Source: an uncultured bacterium (GTDB lineage: Bacteria > Chloroflexota > Anaerolineae > J036 > Brachytrichaceae). Taken from it: a DNA stretch of 58,493 nt. Positions 41,512 through 50,026 of this stretch are shown piece after piece. The stretch lies in contig CAIXPS010000014.1 of the NCBI GenBank assembly GCA_903921365.1, positions 1 to 58,493 of the forward strand. Direction: 5' to 3'. The notes under the pieces were generated by a model that saw only the letters and a program-made list of their open reading frames with translations, was not told the origin of the DNA and did no database searches. The position numbers and the translations under genes were made by a program. Position 1 is the stretch's first letter, and each line of letters starts with the position of its first letter.

Positions 41512-42927
41512 ATGCAAGATCCTTTAGGAATTGATCCGCTCGCACAAACGGTGGAACTTAAAATCAGGCCGTCACAAGTAGCTCTCGCGGGGCTCACCCT
41601 GCTGGCAGTGTTTGGCGCGGCGATGCTCGTTCTGCGCTTGATGGACGTCATCATTCTGGTGTTTGTAGCACTGGTAATCACCTCAACGATACAGCCAATG
41701 AAGACTGCTTTGCAGCGTCATGGGATACCCAAGGCACTGGCCATGTTGCTCATCTACCTGGGCGTCCTTGGCGTGCTCGCGGGGCTGTTCGTGCTGGTGA
41801 TCCCTGTGCTGGTCAACCAGGGTGGGGAGATGGTGCGCGGCCTGCCCCAGGTTTACACCAGCTTGATTGCCTCGCTGGAGCAGAATCCCAGCGAGTTGAT
41901 TCGCACCCTGCCACAGAGGCTTCCGACCGGTGAGCAATTAACCAGTCAGTTACAAGCAGTGAGTGGCGTGATTCTGACTGGGGCGCTGGGCATCGGCATG
42001 AGTGTGCTCGGTTTCCTGACCCAGATGCTTAGCATTATCGTCCTGAGTATCTACCTGACGCTGGATCAGTCGCGGTTGGAGCGATTCTGGCTATCGCTGG
42101 CCCCCACGTCCCGGCGGCCGCAATTACTGGCAATCTGGCGTGAAATCGAGTCGCGCCTGGGCACCTTTATACGCGGCGAACTCCTGCTGATGACGTCCAT
42201 CGGTGTGCTGGCCAGCCTGGGCTACCTGGCGCTTGGTCTGCCCTACCCTCTGGCGCTCGGCGCTTTGGCCGGTCTGCTTGAGATTGTGCCGATGGTCGGG
42301 CCGACCCTTGGTGCGATTCCGGCAGTCCTCGTCGCCCTGTCGATTTCTCCGCTGGCAGCCTTACTGGTCGTAGTGTATTCGCTCGTGATTCAAGTTACCG
42401 AAAACCAAATCCTGGTGCCTCGACTGATGGGGCGCTCGGTCGGCGTAAGCCCGGTCATGGTCATCCTGGCCATCTTTGCCTTTACCAACCTGCTTGGGGT
42501 CGCTGGAGCGTTTCTGGCTATCCCACTGGCGGCAATCCTCCAGGTGCTGATGGACCATCTGATCGTGAATGCCGGCGTTCTCAGCACAGAAGAACCCGGC
42601 GAAGTCTCCATTAATGTCATGTCGGACATGCGGGCGACAATTCGACGCTTGCGCGCCGAAGGGCTGAACCGACTGCGAACCGGAAGCGGCCGCATTAACC
42701 TGTCTACGGGGAACAGTGATGATGTGGACAGCCAGGCGGATCAATTGTTGAAAAAAGCTGACCTGGCTCTTACCAGGGCCGCGCAGACGGCCACCACAGA
42801 TACGACCAAGGTGCATACCGAGCTCCTGGCCAAGGTCGACCTGGCTATCAATCAAGCCAGTGAAATGGTCGAGAAGGCCAATGCCAAAACGGCCGAGGCA
42901 GAAGCCAAGGTTTTAGCTGTGAACTAG
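41512..42927 (+). CDS. AI-2E/PerM family membrane protein
   Basis: A 471-residue protein with about eight spans in the order known for the family: two early spans, a long amphipathic region (about residues 90-160), then the conserved GLLEIVPMVGPTLGAIPAVL and NQILVPRLMGRSVGVSPVMV loops. Members have been linked to autoinducer-2 export or to ion transport; the true substrate is not known here. The C-terminal 115 residues are an unusual charged and coiled-coil tail (LLKKADLALTRAAQ, then KVDLAINQASEMVEKANAKT). The start has CAGGGAGTCAGC before it. It follows the sortase after 28 bases, so the same operon is likely. Confidence 0.88.
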   Translation: MQDPLGIDPLAQTVELKIRPSQVALAGLTLLAVFGAAMLVLRLMDVIILVFVALVITSTIQPMKTALQRHGIPKALAMLLIYLGVLGVLAGLFVLVIPVLVNQGGEMVRGLPQVYTSLIASLEQNPSELIRTLPQRLPTGEQLTSQLQAVSGVILTGALGIGMSVLGFLTQMLSIIVLSIYLTLDQSRLERFWLSLAPTSRRPQLLAIWREIESRLGTFIRGELLLMTSIGVLASLGYLALGLPYPLALGALAGLLEIVPMVGPTLGAIPAVLVALSISPLAALLVVVYSLVIQVTENQILVPRLMGRSVGVSPVMVILAIFAFTNLLGVAGAFLAIPLAAILQVLMDHLIVNAGVLSTEEPGEVSINVMSDMRATIRRLRAEGLNRLRTGSGRINLSTGNSDDVDSQADQLLKKADLALTRAAQTATTDTTKVHTELLAKVDLAINQASEMVEKANAKTAEAEAKVLAVN

Positions 42928-42928
42928 T

Positions 42929-42967
42929 CCTGGCGCCTTCGACATCATCGAGCCCAACGGCGCCAGG
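42929..42967 (+). terminator. Strong hairpin after the AI-2E-family gene
   Basis: CCTGGCGCC (42929-42937) and GGCGCCAGG (42959-42967) are exact 9-bp complements around a 21-base loop, immediately after the stop codon. It fits a terminator of the sortase operon, though no T run follows. Confidence 0.5.
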
Positions 42968-43050
42968 CGATCTGCCAACTGAGTTTGTGCCAGCAGATAT
43001 GATGGCTCAGCCTTTGATCAAAGACGCAGCGCAATCATCTACTGTCTGTC

Positions 43051-43983
43051 TCACGCCAGCACCGCGTTCACCTGTGCGAAGTCCTCCGTGCTGAGCTTCC
43101 ACCCGGCGGATTTGGCATTGGCCTGGACATGTTCGAGTTTGGTCGCCCCCGAGATCACCGAACTGACCTGCGGTTGCGCGAGCAGCCAGGCATGCGCCAG
43201 TTCGCCCATAGTGTGGCCGCGCTCGGCAGCCCAGGCTGTCATCTTCTGGACGCGATCATAGTTGGCGTCGGTCATGTAGCGTTGCACATAGCCGCTGCTC
43301 TCGCCGCGCGAACCCGCCGGCGCCGGTTCACCGCGCTTATATTTGCCGGTGAGGAACCCGCCCGCCAGCGGGAAGTACGGCAGGATGCCGACCTTGAATG
43401 CGTTGCAGTACGGGACGAGTTCTTTCTCGATGCCGCGCTCGAGCATGTGATAGTGCGGCTGGATGGTGACGAACGGCGCCCACCCGCGCACTTCGGCCAG
43501 CGTGTTGGCGCGCGCCAGTTGCCACGCGGCAAAGTTTGAGGCGCCCACATAGCGAATCTTGCCCGCGCGAACCAGGTCATCCAACGCGCGCAACGTCTCT
43601 TCAATCGGCGTGTTCTCATCCCAACTGTGAACCTGATACAGGTCGATATGGTCGCTCTGCAAACGGCGCAAGCTGGCCTCCACCCCATTGATGATGTGAT
43701 ACCGTGAAACGCCGGAGTCGTTGACGCCGTCGCCCATCGGGTGGCGCACTTTGGTCGCAAGCACGACCTTGTCCCAACGTCCCTTCAACGCTTCACCCAG
43801 CGTCGTCTCCGACTTGCCGCCGCCATACACGTCGGCGGTGTCGATAAAGTTAATGCCGAGGTCAAGCGCGCCGGCGATGATCGCGTTCACGCCCTGCTGA
43901 TCGACCTTCCCGCCAAACTGGTTCGTGCCTAGTCCAATCACGCTCACGCGCACACCCGAATTGCCAAGTTGTCTGTATTCCAC
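43051..43983 (-). CDS. Aldo/keto reductase
   Basis: A 310-residue protein. Barrel marks: GLGTNQFGG, NFIDTADVYGGGKSETTLG (catalytic Asp and Tyr), VVLATKVRHPMGDG (catalytic Lys), DHIDLYQVHSWDENTP (His) and VTIQPHYHMLERGIE. It belongs to the group of voltage-channel-subunit-like and general sugar aldehyde reductases and uses NADPH. It probably reduces or oxidises an aldehyde sugar. Short gap from the preceding terminator and no clear operon partner; the ATG has a GAGGAGCAG leader. Confidence 0.93.
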   Translation of the reverse strand: MEYRQLGNSGVRVSVIGLGTNQFGGKVDQQGVNAIIAGALDLGINFIDTADVYGGGKSETTLGEALKGRWDKVVLATKVRHPMGDGVNDSGVSRYHIINGVEASLRRLQSDHIDLYQVHSWDENTPIEETLRALDDLVRAGKIRYVGASNFAAWQLARANTLAEVRGWAPFVTIQPHYHMLERGIEKELVPYCNAFKVGILPYFPLAGGFLTGKYKRGEPAPAGSRGESSGYVQRYMTDANYDRVQKMTAWAAERGHTMGELAHAWLLAQPQVSSVISGATKLEHVQANAKSAGWKLSTEDFAQVNAVLA

Positions 43984-44044
43984 TGATCTGCTCCTCTACA
44001 CAGTTCCTTTGTATATCACGATTATCACTCTAACAGTCGTCAAC

Positions 44045-45451
44045 TCAGTAGATCGGGGTTGGCACAGTGACACGCATGAAGGTGCCCTGGCCGGGTTGCG
44101 AGCGGATGATGACAGTCCCACCCAATGCCGTCGTTCGCTCGCGCATACCCAGGAGTCCCAGTCCGCCTCCAGTGTCACGGCTACTAATCCCAAGGGCCAT
44201 GCCAATCCCGTCGTCGTATAGACCGGCACTCACCTGCCCGCCACTATAGAGGATGGATAGGAACACATGGCGCGCGGCGGCGTGGCGCTCCACATTGTGA
44301 AGACCTTCCTGCAAGACACGAAACAGGCCGAGCTCAATCTCAGGACGCAGCCGGCGTTCGTGGCCGGCGACGCGGAAGCGGGTGACGCAACCGCTGCGGT
44401 TTTCGAAATCGACTACCATGCGCCGCACAGCGGTCGCCAATCCCAGGTCGTCAAGAGCCGGAGGGCGCAGTCCCCTGGCCAACTCACGCAGATCAGCGAC
44501 GATGTCTTCGGCATATGTGCGTGTCTGGTACAGGCGCGCCACGACCTCGTCAGGCAGGCCATCAGCCGTGAGGATGAGGTCGAGTTGGCGGCATAGGTGA
44601 ATCACGGCCTGCACCGGCTCGTCGTGTAATTCCTGCGCGATGCGCCGGCGCTCGTCCTCCTGCCCCCGCAGCACAAATGCCGCATAGGTTTGCATCTGCT
44701 TGCTTCGACTCACTTCCTCCGTTACGTCTTCCAGAACGATCTGCTGCACGTGCCCGTCTGTGCTTTCGATGTCGGTGCAGGTCGGCCGGAACACGCGTTC
44801 TCCCGCTGAGACCACGCGCGCCACGTCGGACGCTGCGCGCTGCAGGATATTGCGGGCGTCCTCAATTCCCATGCAATCAGTGAGTGTGACGATTCCAGCC
44901 TGGTCATCAATGGTAAATATCTGTCGCGCAGCCGGGTTGGCATCGTGGATGTTTCCCTGGTTGTCCACTACCAGGATCGGCGCATGGTTGCTTTCGAATA
45001 GGGAGCGATACCGAGCTTCAGCCGCGCGGTGCGCCTCGCGCGCCTGCTCTGCCTGAGACCGGGCCTGGCGCTCCTTCTGCACCCAGTAACCGACAAAGAC
45101 GGACGTGGTAAAGATGAGTGCCAGTTGCGTGCCATCCGCCCATAAGTTCAGGGGTGGATCAATGGCGATCAGGTCGGGCAGCATGAGCACGATGACCCAG
45201 GTCATGGTGCTGATGGCGCCCGGCAGCCCAAACAGCAGCGATGCCAGGATCACCGGGATGAGAAAGAGCGACACCGGGACAAAATCCGGGATGCCCAGCG
45301 GGTGTAGAAAATCATACTTGTCAGATGTGGTGTGCACGGCGACACAGACAATGATCAACGCCTGGATCAGCCAGAATCGCCAATCGCGCAACGGGGGGAC
45401 GAGATTTTTCAGCCGGTTGTGCGCGGACCTGCCCGGGGGTGACTGTCTCAT
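44045..45451 (-). CDS. NarL-type sensor histidine kinase with PAS domain
   Basis: A 468-residue protein. The N-terminal 130 residues contain about four spans (LIQALIIVCVAVHTTSDK and SLFLIPVILASLLFG among them). A coiled segment leads to a PAS domain near 155-270 (LFESNHAPILVVDNQGNIHD). The HisKA_3 dimerisation domain has RRRIAQELHDEPVQAVIHLC with the phospho-His in LHDE, followed by DLRELARGLRPPALDDLGL and the ATPase end GGGLGLLGMRERTTALGGTV. It phosphorylates the LuxR/NarL regulator whose gene overlaps it by 4 bases. The ligand is not known. Confidence 0.93.
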   Translation of the reverse strand: MRQSPPGRSAHNRLKNLVPPLRDWRFWLIQALIIVCVAVHTTSDKYDFLHPLGIPDFVPVSLFLIPVILASLLFGLPGAISTMTWVIVLMLPDLIAIDPPLNLWADGTQLALIFTTSVFVGYWVQKERQARSQAEQAREAHRAAEARYRSLFESNHAPILVVDNQGNIHDANPAARQIFTIDDQAGIVTLTDCMGIEDARNILQRAASDVARVVSAGERVFRPTCTDIESTDGHVQQIVLEDVTEEVSRSKQMQTYAAFVLRGQEDERRRIAQELHDEPVQAVIHLCRQLDLILTADGLPDEVVARLYQTRTYAEDIVADLRELARGLRPPALDDLGLATAVRRMVVDFENRSGCVTRFRVAGHERRLRPEIELGLFRVLQEGLHNVERHAAARHVFLSILYSGGQVSAGLYDDGIGMALGISSRDTGGGLGLLGMRERTTALGGTVIIRSQPGQGTFMRVTVPTPIY

Positions 45452-46110
45452 GGTTGATCCGCATCTTCGAATGAAATCAAATTCTGCTGGACGCCGCGCA
45501 TAATGGCCTCGGTGCGCGACGCCACACCCAGCTTGTTGAATATATTGTTGAGGTGCCCCTCCACCGTGCGCAGGCTGATGCCAAGGTCGGTGGCGACTTG
45601 CTTATTCGGCAGTCCGCGCGCAATCAACCGCAGTACTGCCAATTCGCGCGCGGTCAAGACGGTGGCGCGCGCGCCGTGCGCGCCACCCGGGATGAAATGC
45701 TGGCCGAGTTTGCGCGACACGGACGACTGCAGGACTGTATTGCCGTGATGCACACTGTGTATGGCGTCGATGAGCTCACGGGCCGGCACTGTTTTCAACA
45801 GGTAGCCGGCGGCTCCTGCCTGCAAAGACGCGATGACATAGTCCTCGTCGTCGTAGGCGCTGACGATCAAGACGCGCACACTGGGGTTGGCTGCGACGAT
45901 GCGCCGGGTCGCCTCGATGCCGTTCAAAAGGGGTAAACGCATATCCAGCAAAACGACATTGGGAAGCAGTGTCCCAGCCAGCGCAACGGCCTGTTCTCCA
46001 TTTTCCGCCTCGCCTATCACACGCAGGTCGGGCTCGTGTTGCAGCAACTGACGGGTGCCATCCCGCATGAGCGTGTGATCATCCGCCACCAAAACCGTAA
46101 TATCTTCCAT
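45448..46110 (-). CDS. NarL/LuxR-family response regulator
   Basis: A 220-residue regulator. Receiver: ITVLVADDHTLMRDGTRQLL, phospho-acceptor in NVVLLDMRLPLLNG, and YLLKTVPARELIDAI. The LuxR helix-turn-helix is LTARELAVLRLIARGLPNKQ, then VATDLGISLRTVEGHLNNIF. It pairs with the overlapping kinase. The divergent cytochrome c lipoprotein gene 210 bases away is a candidate target. The ATG at 46110 has AGGGA five bases before it; the longer frame starts 11 codons upstream without a site. Confidence 0.95.
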   Translation of the reverse strand: MEDITVLVADDHTLMRDGTRQLLQHEPDLRVIGEAENGEQAVALAGTLLPNVVLLDMRLPLLNGIEATRRIVAANPSVRVLIVSAYDDEDYVIASLQAGAAGYLLKTVPARELIDAIHSVHHGNTVLQSSVSRKLGQHFIPGGAHGARATVLTARELAVLRLIARGLPNKQVATDLGISLRTVEGHLNNIFNKLGVASRTEAIMRGVQQNLISFEDADQP

Positions 46111-46212
46111 ATATTCCCTGGGTAAAACACCGCGCGCCAACACTACCGATGTGCATCACCCTATACCCACATGACCATAACAAGTATATCGCCCGGCCAT
46201 GCGGCGCCAGGC

Positions 46213-46226
46213 AGGTGTAATCACCT
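46213..46226. promoter_or_regulatory. Palindrome AGGTG-TAAT-CACCT between regulator and cytochrome
   Basis: A perfect 5-bp-arm palindrome in the 213-base gap between the divergent NarL-type regulator and the cytochrome c lipoprotein. Possibly a regulator site; its consensus does not clearly match NarL heptamers. The rest of the gap shows nothing more. Confidence 0.35.
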
Positions 46227-46323
46227 ACTCTACTCCCGTGTTTCCACTCTATTCCTGCGGCCAGGATTACGACATCATCACTCTATCGCTAATTGATCGA
46301 TTTCCGCACACGGAGTATATTGA

Positions 46324-46875
46324 ATGTATAACCTGAACCTTAAGAAATCAATCGCCGGGCACAAGCTCCTGGCTACTGTGACGATCACGGTGGTTTTAGC
46401 GCTGTTTCAGACAGCGTGCACGGCGACGGCAGCCGGTTCGTCCACTATCGTTCCTGCCGCCACCTCAACCAGTGTGGCCGTGCCTGTCCAGCCGGACCCG
46501 GATGCGGCCAAACCCTCGAATCCGGGTGGCGTCGGGCCGGCGCTCGCGCTCACCGGCGATGCGGCTTCCGGTCAGACGATATTCACCACCTACTGCAAGG
46601 TCTGCCATGGCGACAAAGGGGTGGGCGGCGTAGCGAACCCGGGCTCCAAGGACGGCACAGTCCCATCTTTGAATCCTATCGACGATACGATTGCGCACAA
46701 GGACCTCAAGGTGTTTGCCGCCAATATCGACCTGTTCGTCGAGCATGGCTCCAAGCCCGACGGCGACAAGCCACAACTGTCGATGGTTGCCTGGGGCGAC
46801 ACGAAGTCGATGACCCCGCAACAGATCGCCGATGTCATCGCCTATGTCATTAGCTTGAACAGCGGCAGTAAATAG
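46324..46875 (+). CDS. Cytochrome c lipoprotein, single heme
   Basis: A 183-residue protein with a lipoprotein signal (VVLALFQTACTA), a Pro/Thr-rich linker and a class I cytochrome c domain. The heme site is CKVCH at residues 91-95 after ASGQTIFTTYC, and the distal ligand is probably the Met in QLSMVAWG; MTPQQIADVIAYVISLN is the typical last helix. It transfers electrons on the outer face of the membrane, perhaps to the oxidase that needs heme A from ctaA. No oxidase genes are next to it. It is divergent from a NarL-type two-component pair which may control it. Confidence 0.92.
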   Translation: MYNLNLKKSIAGHKLLATVTITVVLALFQTACTATAAGSSTIVPAATSTSVAVPVQPDPDAAKPSNPGGVGPALALTGDAASGQTIFTTYCKVCHGDKGVGGVANPGSKDGTVPSLNPIDDTIAHKDLKVFAANIDLFVEHGSKPDGDKPQLSMVAWGDTKSMTPQQIADVIAYVISLNSGSK

Positions 46876-46879
46876 CCTG

Positions 46880-46923
46880 GCCATTGATGGATATGGTGAC
46901 CGATGTCATGATCGACTGCGCAT
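46880..46923. repeat. Relic fragment of the URO-D gene at 52001
   Basis: Bases 46880-46917 are identical to 52546-52583 inside the URO-D-family gene (38 bases). The last part plus the following bases, 46907-46923, equals 52834-52850 in the same gene. So the fragment looks like two separate parts of that gene joined at their shared CATGATCGACT, in the gap between the cytochrome and enolase-superfamily genes. No other gene is seen there. Confidence 0.85.
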
Positions 46924-46940
46924 GGCATCGGTTTCGCTCC

Positions 46941-48074
46941 TCATCTCCTCCTCTTCTCCCACCCATCCTCAAACAATCGAATGAAATAATCCTGCCCGTA
47001 CGGGTGCTTTGCCATCTCGGCCTCATCCAGTTCCACGCCCAGCCCCGGCGCATCCGACGGTTCGAGGTAGCCGTCCTTGACGCGCGGCACGCCATGCATG
47101 ATCTCGCGCGCCCAGGGGATGAGAAAGTCGTCAAAGCATTCCTGGATCAGGAAGTTGGGGATGCTGGCATGGATGTGCGCGTTGATGGCGGTGTTGAGCG
47201 GGCTTTGCGCCTGGTGCAGTGCGATGGACGCCTCGGCGGATTCAGCAATCGCCGCCGCCTTGCGCGCGCCGGAGATGCCGCCGATGTGCAACGTCTCCAC
47301 CTGCACGATGTCCACTGCGCGGTGCGATATCAGGTCGAGCACCTCGGAGAGCCTCCCGAAGCGCTCGCCTGTCGCCACAGGCACGCGGATCGCGCGCGCC
47401 ACCTCAACCGTCGCCGCAATGTCGGTCGACATTACCGGCGTTTCGAACCACATCGGTCGAAACTCCTCCAGCTGCTTGCCGATCCGGATCGCGGCTGACA
47501 CGCTGAAGCGGTCGTGCCCCTCAATGCACAGATCGACGTCGTCGCCGACCGCCTGGCGCACCGCCCGGATGATCGCAATCGACAGCTTCTCTTCGGCTGC
47601 GTCGATGTTGCGATACGCGCTTCCAAATGGGTCGAACTTCATTGCGGTATATCCCATCATCTTGAGCTTCGCGGCAGCCTCGCCAAAGAAGGCGGGATCG
47701 CGCGGCCCCTGGTACCAGCCGTTGGCATACACGCGCAGGCGCGGGCGTTGCTTCCCGCCAAGCAGCTGCCACACCGGGGCGTTGAGCGCTTTCCCCAGAA
47801 TATCCCAGCACGCGATCTCGATTGCGTTCATCCCGACGTTGCTGCTCAGGAACATGCCCTTGTGCATGCGTTGCCACACCCGCTCGGGTTGGAGCGGGTC
47901 TTCGCCGATGACGAAGCGTTCCAGCTCATGCACCTGCGCCTCGCCGGGTTTCGCGCTCAACCCGCCGGTTGCTTCGCCGATGCCCGTGACGCCTTCATCC
48001 GTGTAGACTTTTACAAACACCCAGTTTTTCCATGGGTTCCCCACCACATACGTTTTTAGTTCGGTGATCTTCAT
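46941..48074 (-). CDS. Enolase-superfamily sugar-acid dehydratase/racemase
   Basis: A 377-residue protein of the mandelate racemase/muconate lactonizing group. Metal ligands: the Asp/Glu set in CIEGHDRFSVSAAIRIG, WFETPVMSTD and VATGERFGRL; catalytic candidates are Lys in YTAMKFDPFG and the His in IALHQAQSPLN. The pattern is nearest to galactonate- or related aldonate dehydratases, which turn a sugar acid into its 2-keto-3-deoxy form. It ends shortly after the relic URO-D fragment. The following SDR and DHDPS-type aldolase genes on the same strand fit a non-phosphorylating sugar acid route, with the lactonase at 22983 as possible earlier step. Confidence 0.9.
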   Translation of the reverse strand: MKITELKTYVVGNPWKNWVFVKVYTDEGVTGIGEATGGLSAKPGEAQVHELERFVIGEDPLQPERVWQRMHKGMFLSSNVGMNAIEIACWDILGKALNAPVWQLLGGKQRPRLRVYANGWYQGPRDPAFFGEAAAKLKMMGYTAMKFDPFGSAYRNIDAAEEKLSIAIIRAVRQAVGDDVDLCIEGHDRFSVSAAIRIGKQLEEFRPMWFETPVMSTDIAATVEVARAIRVPVATGERFGRLSEVLDLISHRAVDIVQVETLHIGGISGARKAAAIAESAEASIALHQAQSPLNTAINAHIHASIPNFLIQECFDDFLIPWAREIMHGVPRVKDGYLEPSDAPGLGVELDEAEMAKHPYGQDYFIRLFEDGWEKRRR

Positions 48075-48117
48075 AACACCTCATCCTTTCACGCGTTCGT
48101 CACGAACACATCGAGAG

Positions 48118-48894
48118 TCAACGCATCCAAAGCCCGCCTGAGATATTCAACTCGCACCCGGTCACGTGCGCCGCCTCTTCTGACGCCAGATAAGACACCC
48201 CGGCAGCGATTTCCTCGACCGTTTCGAGCCGTCCGAGCGGCAACTGCTCCGCTGTCTCTTCGAGGAACTTCCGGCCATCCCCGTTTGTAATATCGCGCAG
48301 GCGCAATTCGCCCGGCGTGGCGACCCAGCCAACCGCTACCCAGTTCACCAGGATGCGGTCGGGCGTCAACCCGCGCGCCAGGCTCTTGGTCAATGCCAGC
48401 AGCGCGCCTTTCGAAGACCCGTAAGCCAGCCGCTCTAATCCACCGCGAAATGGCACCGTAGATCCGATGTTGATGATGCGTCCCCCACCCTGCCGGCGCA
48501 TGTGCGGGATCGCTTCACGGCAGCAGAGGAACGGCCCGCGCGCGTTCACGGCAAACACGTCGTCCCACAGTTCGACCGATTGCTCGCCGGGCGGTTCTTC
48601 GGGCGTGATCGCCGCGTTATTGACCAGCACATCCAGCCGTCCGAAGTGCTCGATTGTGCTGCGGATCAGCCCGATGCAGTCGGGTTCGCTGCTCATATCA
48701 GCGCGCACAAAGAGGGCGCGCGCCCCCGTGGACGCGATGTCGCGCGCGACTTGCTCACCCTCGCGCGTTCGCCGCCCCGATATCACCACGGCCATGCTAT
48801 CGCGCGCAAGCCGACGCGCGATCCCTTCACCCATTCCGCCGGTGGACCCTGTGATGACCACCACGCGGTTCACCGCCCCTTTGGTCACGGTCAT
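48118..48894 (-). CDS. Short-chain dehydrogenase/reductase
   Basis: A 258-residue SDR. Cofactor motif VVVITGSTGGMGEG near the start, NNAA in LVNNAAITPEE, catalytic YGSSK in LAYGSSKGALLALTK, and a closing SYLASEEAAHVTGCELNISGG. It oxidises or reduces a sugar or sugar acid with NAD(P). The ATG at 48894 has GAGGGTTAAGG before it; the frame continues 33 codons up with Ser/Arg-rich sequence that does not look like protein. It lies between the aldolase and the dehydratase genes on the same strand. Confidence 0.9.
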   Translation of the reverse strand: MTVTKGAVNRVVVITGSTGGMGEGIARRLARDSMAVVISGRRTREGEQVARDIASTGARALFVRADMSSEPDCIGLIRSTIEHFGRLDVLVNNAAITPEEPPGEQSVELWDDVFAVNARGPFLCCREAIPHMRRQGGGRIINIGSTVPFRGGLERLAYGSSKGALLALTKSLARGLTPDRILVNWVAVGWVATPGELRLRDITNGDGRKFLEETAEQLPLGRLETVEEIAAGVSYLASEEAAHVTGCELNISGGLWMR

Positions 48895-48928
48895 TTCCTT
48901 AACCCTCTTTGCAGTGGCAACAGCGTTG

Positions 48929-49828
48929 TCACGCTTTGAACAGCGGTGACACGTCCGCGAGGATGGCGTCGAGTTCGGCGTTATCCGGCCCATCCAGTTG
49001 CTTGCCCGGCGTGCGGCAGGTGCGGTTCGCGATCACCCCGCGCCGCACCATCACTTCCTTATACAGCGCCACGCCATATTGGCGTTCGTAATTAATCAGC
49101 GGCAGCACCCGGTTGAACCGCGCGCGGGCGCCGGCTTCGTCACCGGTTTCGAGCAAGTCCCAGACCCCTTGCAACAGATCGGTCGTCTGGCATGCGGGCA
49201 TGTTGCCAGCGGCGCCGCGCCGGTATTCGTCAAGCAGATATTGCCCGGCATTCCCGCCGTAAACTCCTTTACATGCGTCGCCCGCGGCGGTGATGGTGGC
49301 GCTGACCATGCGCGATGACGGGAAGGTTTCTTCTTTGAGGTACTCCACACCGTGAAGCTCACGGCACATGCGCGCGAGCAGGTCGGGCGACATCGGTGTG
49401 CCTACCGGGCCAAGGTAGTTCTGGATCATCACAGGGATGTCGAGCGCGCCTGCGAGCGCTTTATAGTAGTCGTAGCAACCGGGGGCGTCGGGATGCATGA
49501 TGTGCGGCGGCATCGACATGACACAACTGGCGCCGACCTGTTGTGCGAAGCGGCTGAGGTCAATCGCGGGGATAAAGTGGCCGCTCGTGGTGCTCGCGAT
49601 CACCGGAACCTGGCCACCGGCCTCATGCGTGACGATCTCGATCCAGCGCTTGCGTTCGTCATCGGAAAGGGTCGAGAACTCACTGGCGTTGGCCGGGCCG
49701 ACCAGCCCGCGCGCGCCCTTCTCGATGCAGAAGCGCACAACTCGGCGCAGGCCGGTTTCATCCAGTTCATATGCAGACGTAAACGGTGTGATTACGATTG
49801 GCAGAATGCCGCGTGGCAGTTGACTCAT
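48929..49828 (-). CDS. DHDPS-family aldolase (2-keto-3-deoxy sugar acid type)
   Basis: A 299-residue TIM-barrel class I aldolase. Signs: GILPIVITPFTSAYELDETG, GLVGPANASEFSTLSDDER (family form GTTGE is changed to PANASE), MIQNYLGPVGTPM (Tyr region) and VEYLKEET with the Schiff-base Lys. The family includes dihydrodipicolinate synthase, KDG aldolases and N-acetylneuraminate lyase. In this setting a 2-keto-3-deoxy sugar acid aldolase is more likely than lysine synthesis. First gene of the operon with the SDR and enolase-superfamily dehydratase; a GGAGGCAA leader precedes the ATG. Confidence 0.88.
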   Translation of the reverse strand: MSQLPRGILPIVITPFTSAYELDETGLRRVVRFCIEKGARGLVGPANASEFSTLSDDERKRWIEIVTHEAGGQVPVIASTTSGHFIPAIDLSRFAQQVGASCVMSMPPHIMHPDAPGCYDYYKALAGALDIPVMIQNYLGPVGTPMSPDLLARMCRELHGVEYLKEETFPSSRMVSATITAAGDACKGVYGGNAGQYLLDEYRRGAAGNMPACQTTDLLQGVWDLLETGDEAGARARFNRVLPLINYERQYGVALYKEVMVRRGVIANRTCRTPGKQLDGPDNAELDAILADVSPLFKA

Positions 49829-49957
49829 CCATTGCCTCCGTTGGTTTAGGTTGCTTGACGGGAGATGCTGGAGCTAATTCAGGGGCTCCCGCGAAGAGTA
49901 TATCTGAGGCGCGGAAAAACACGAACCCCCGATCGCACATGGAATATCATAGGCAGT

Positions 49958-49974
49958 CAGTGGGTATTCCACTG
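49958..49974. promoter_or_regulatory. Palindrome CAGTGG-GTATT-CCACTG before the GH13 gene
   Basis: A perfect 6-bp-arm inverted repeat about 53 bases upstream of the GH13 start, in the shared divergent region with the aldolase operon. An outer pair GGAATA/TATTCC (49941-49970) overlaps it. Candidate operator for one or both directions. The gap is just under 200 bases and shows no gene. Confidence 0.4.
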
Positions 49975-50026
49975 CGCGTTTGGTGGAACCCGTTAAACAA
50001 GATGTAGATGTATAGGTGGTGCAGAG

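Noticed and set aside
41519-41545. Another copy of the dispersed repeat (CCTTTAGGA) at the start of the AI-2E-family gene
   Set aside because: Only nine core bases match, and it lies inside coding sequence with no flanking similarity.
47077-48006. 309-codon plus-strand frame opposite the enolase-superfamily gene
   Set aside because: Composition typical of an antisense frame; the minus strand has all metal ligands of the enolase superfamily.
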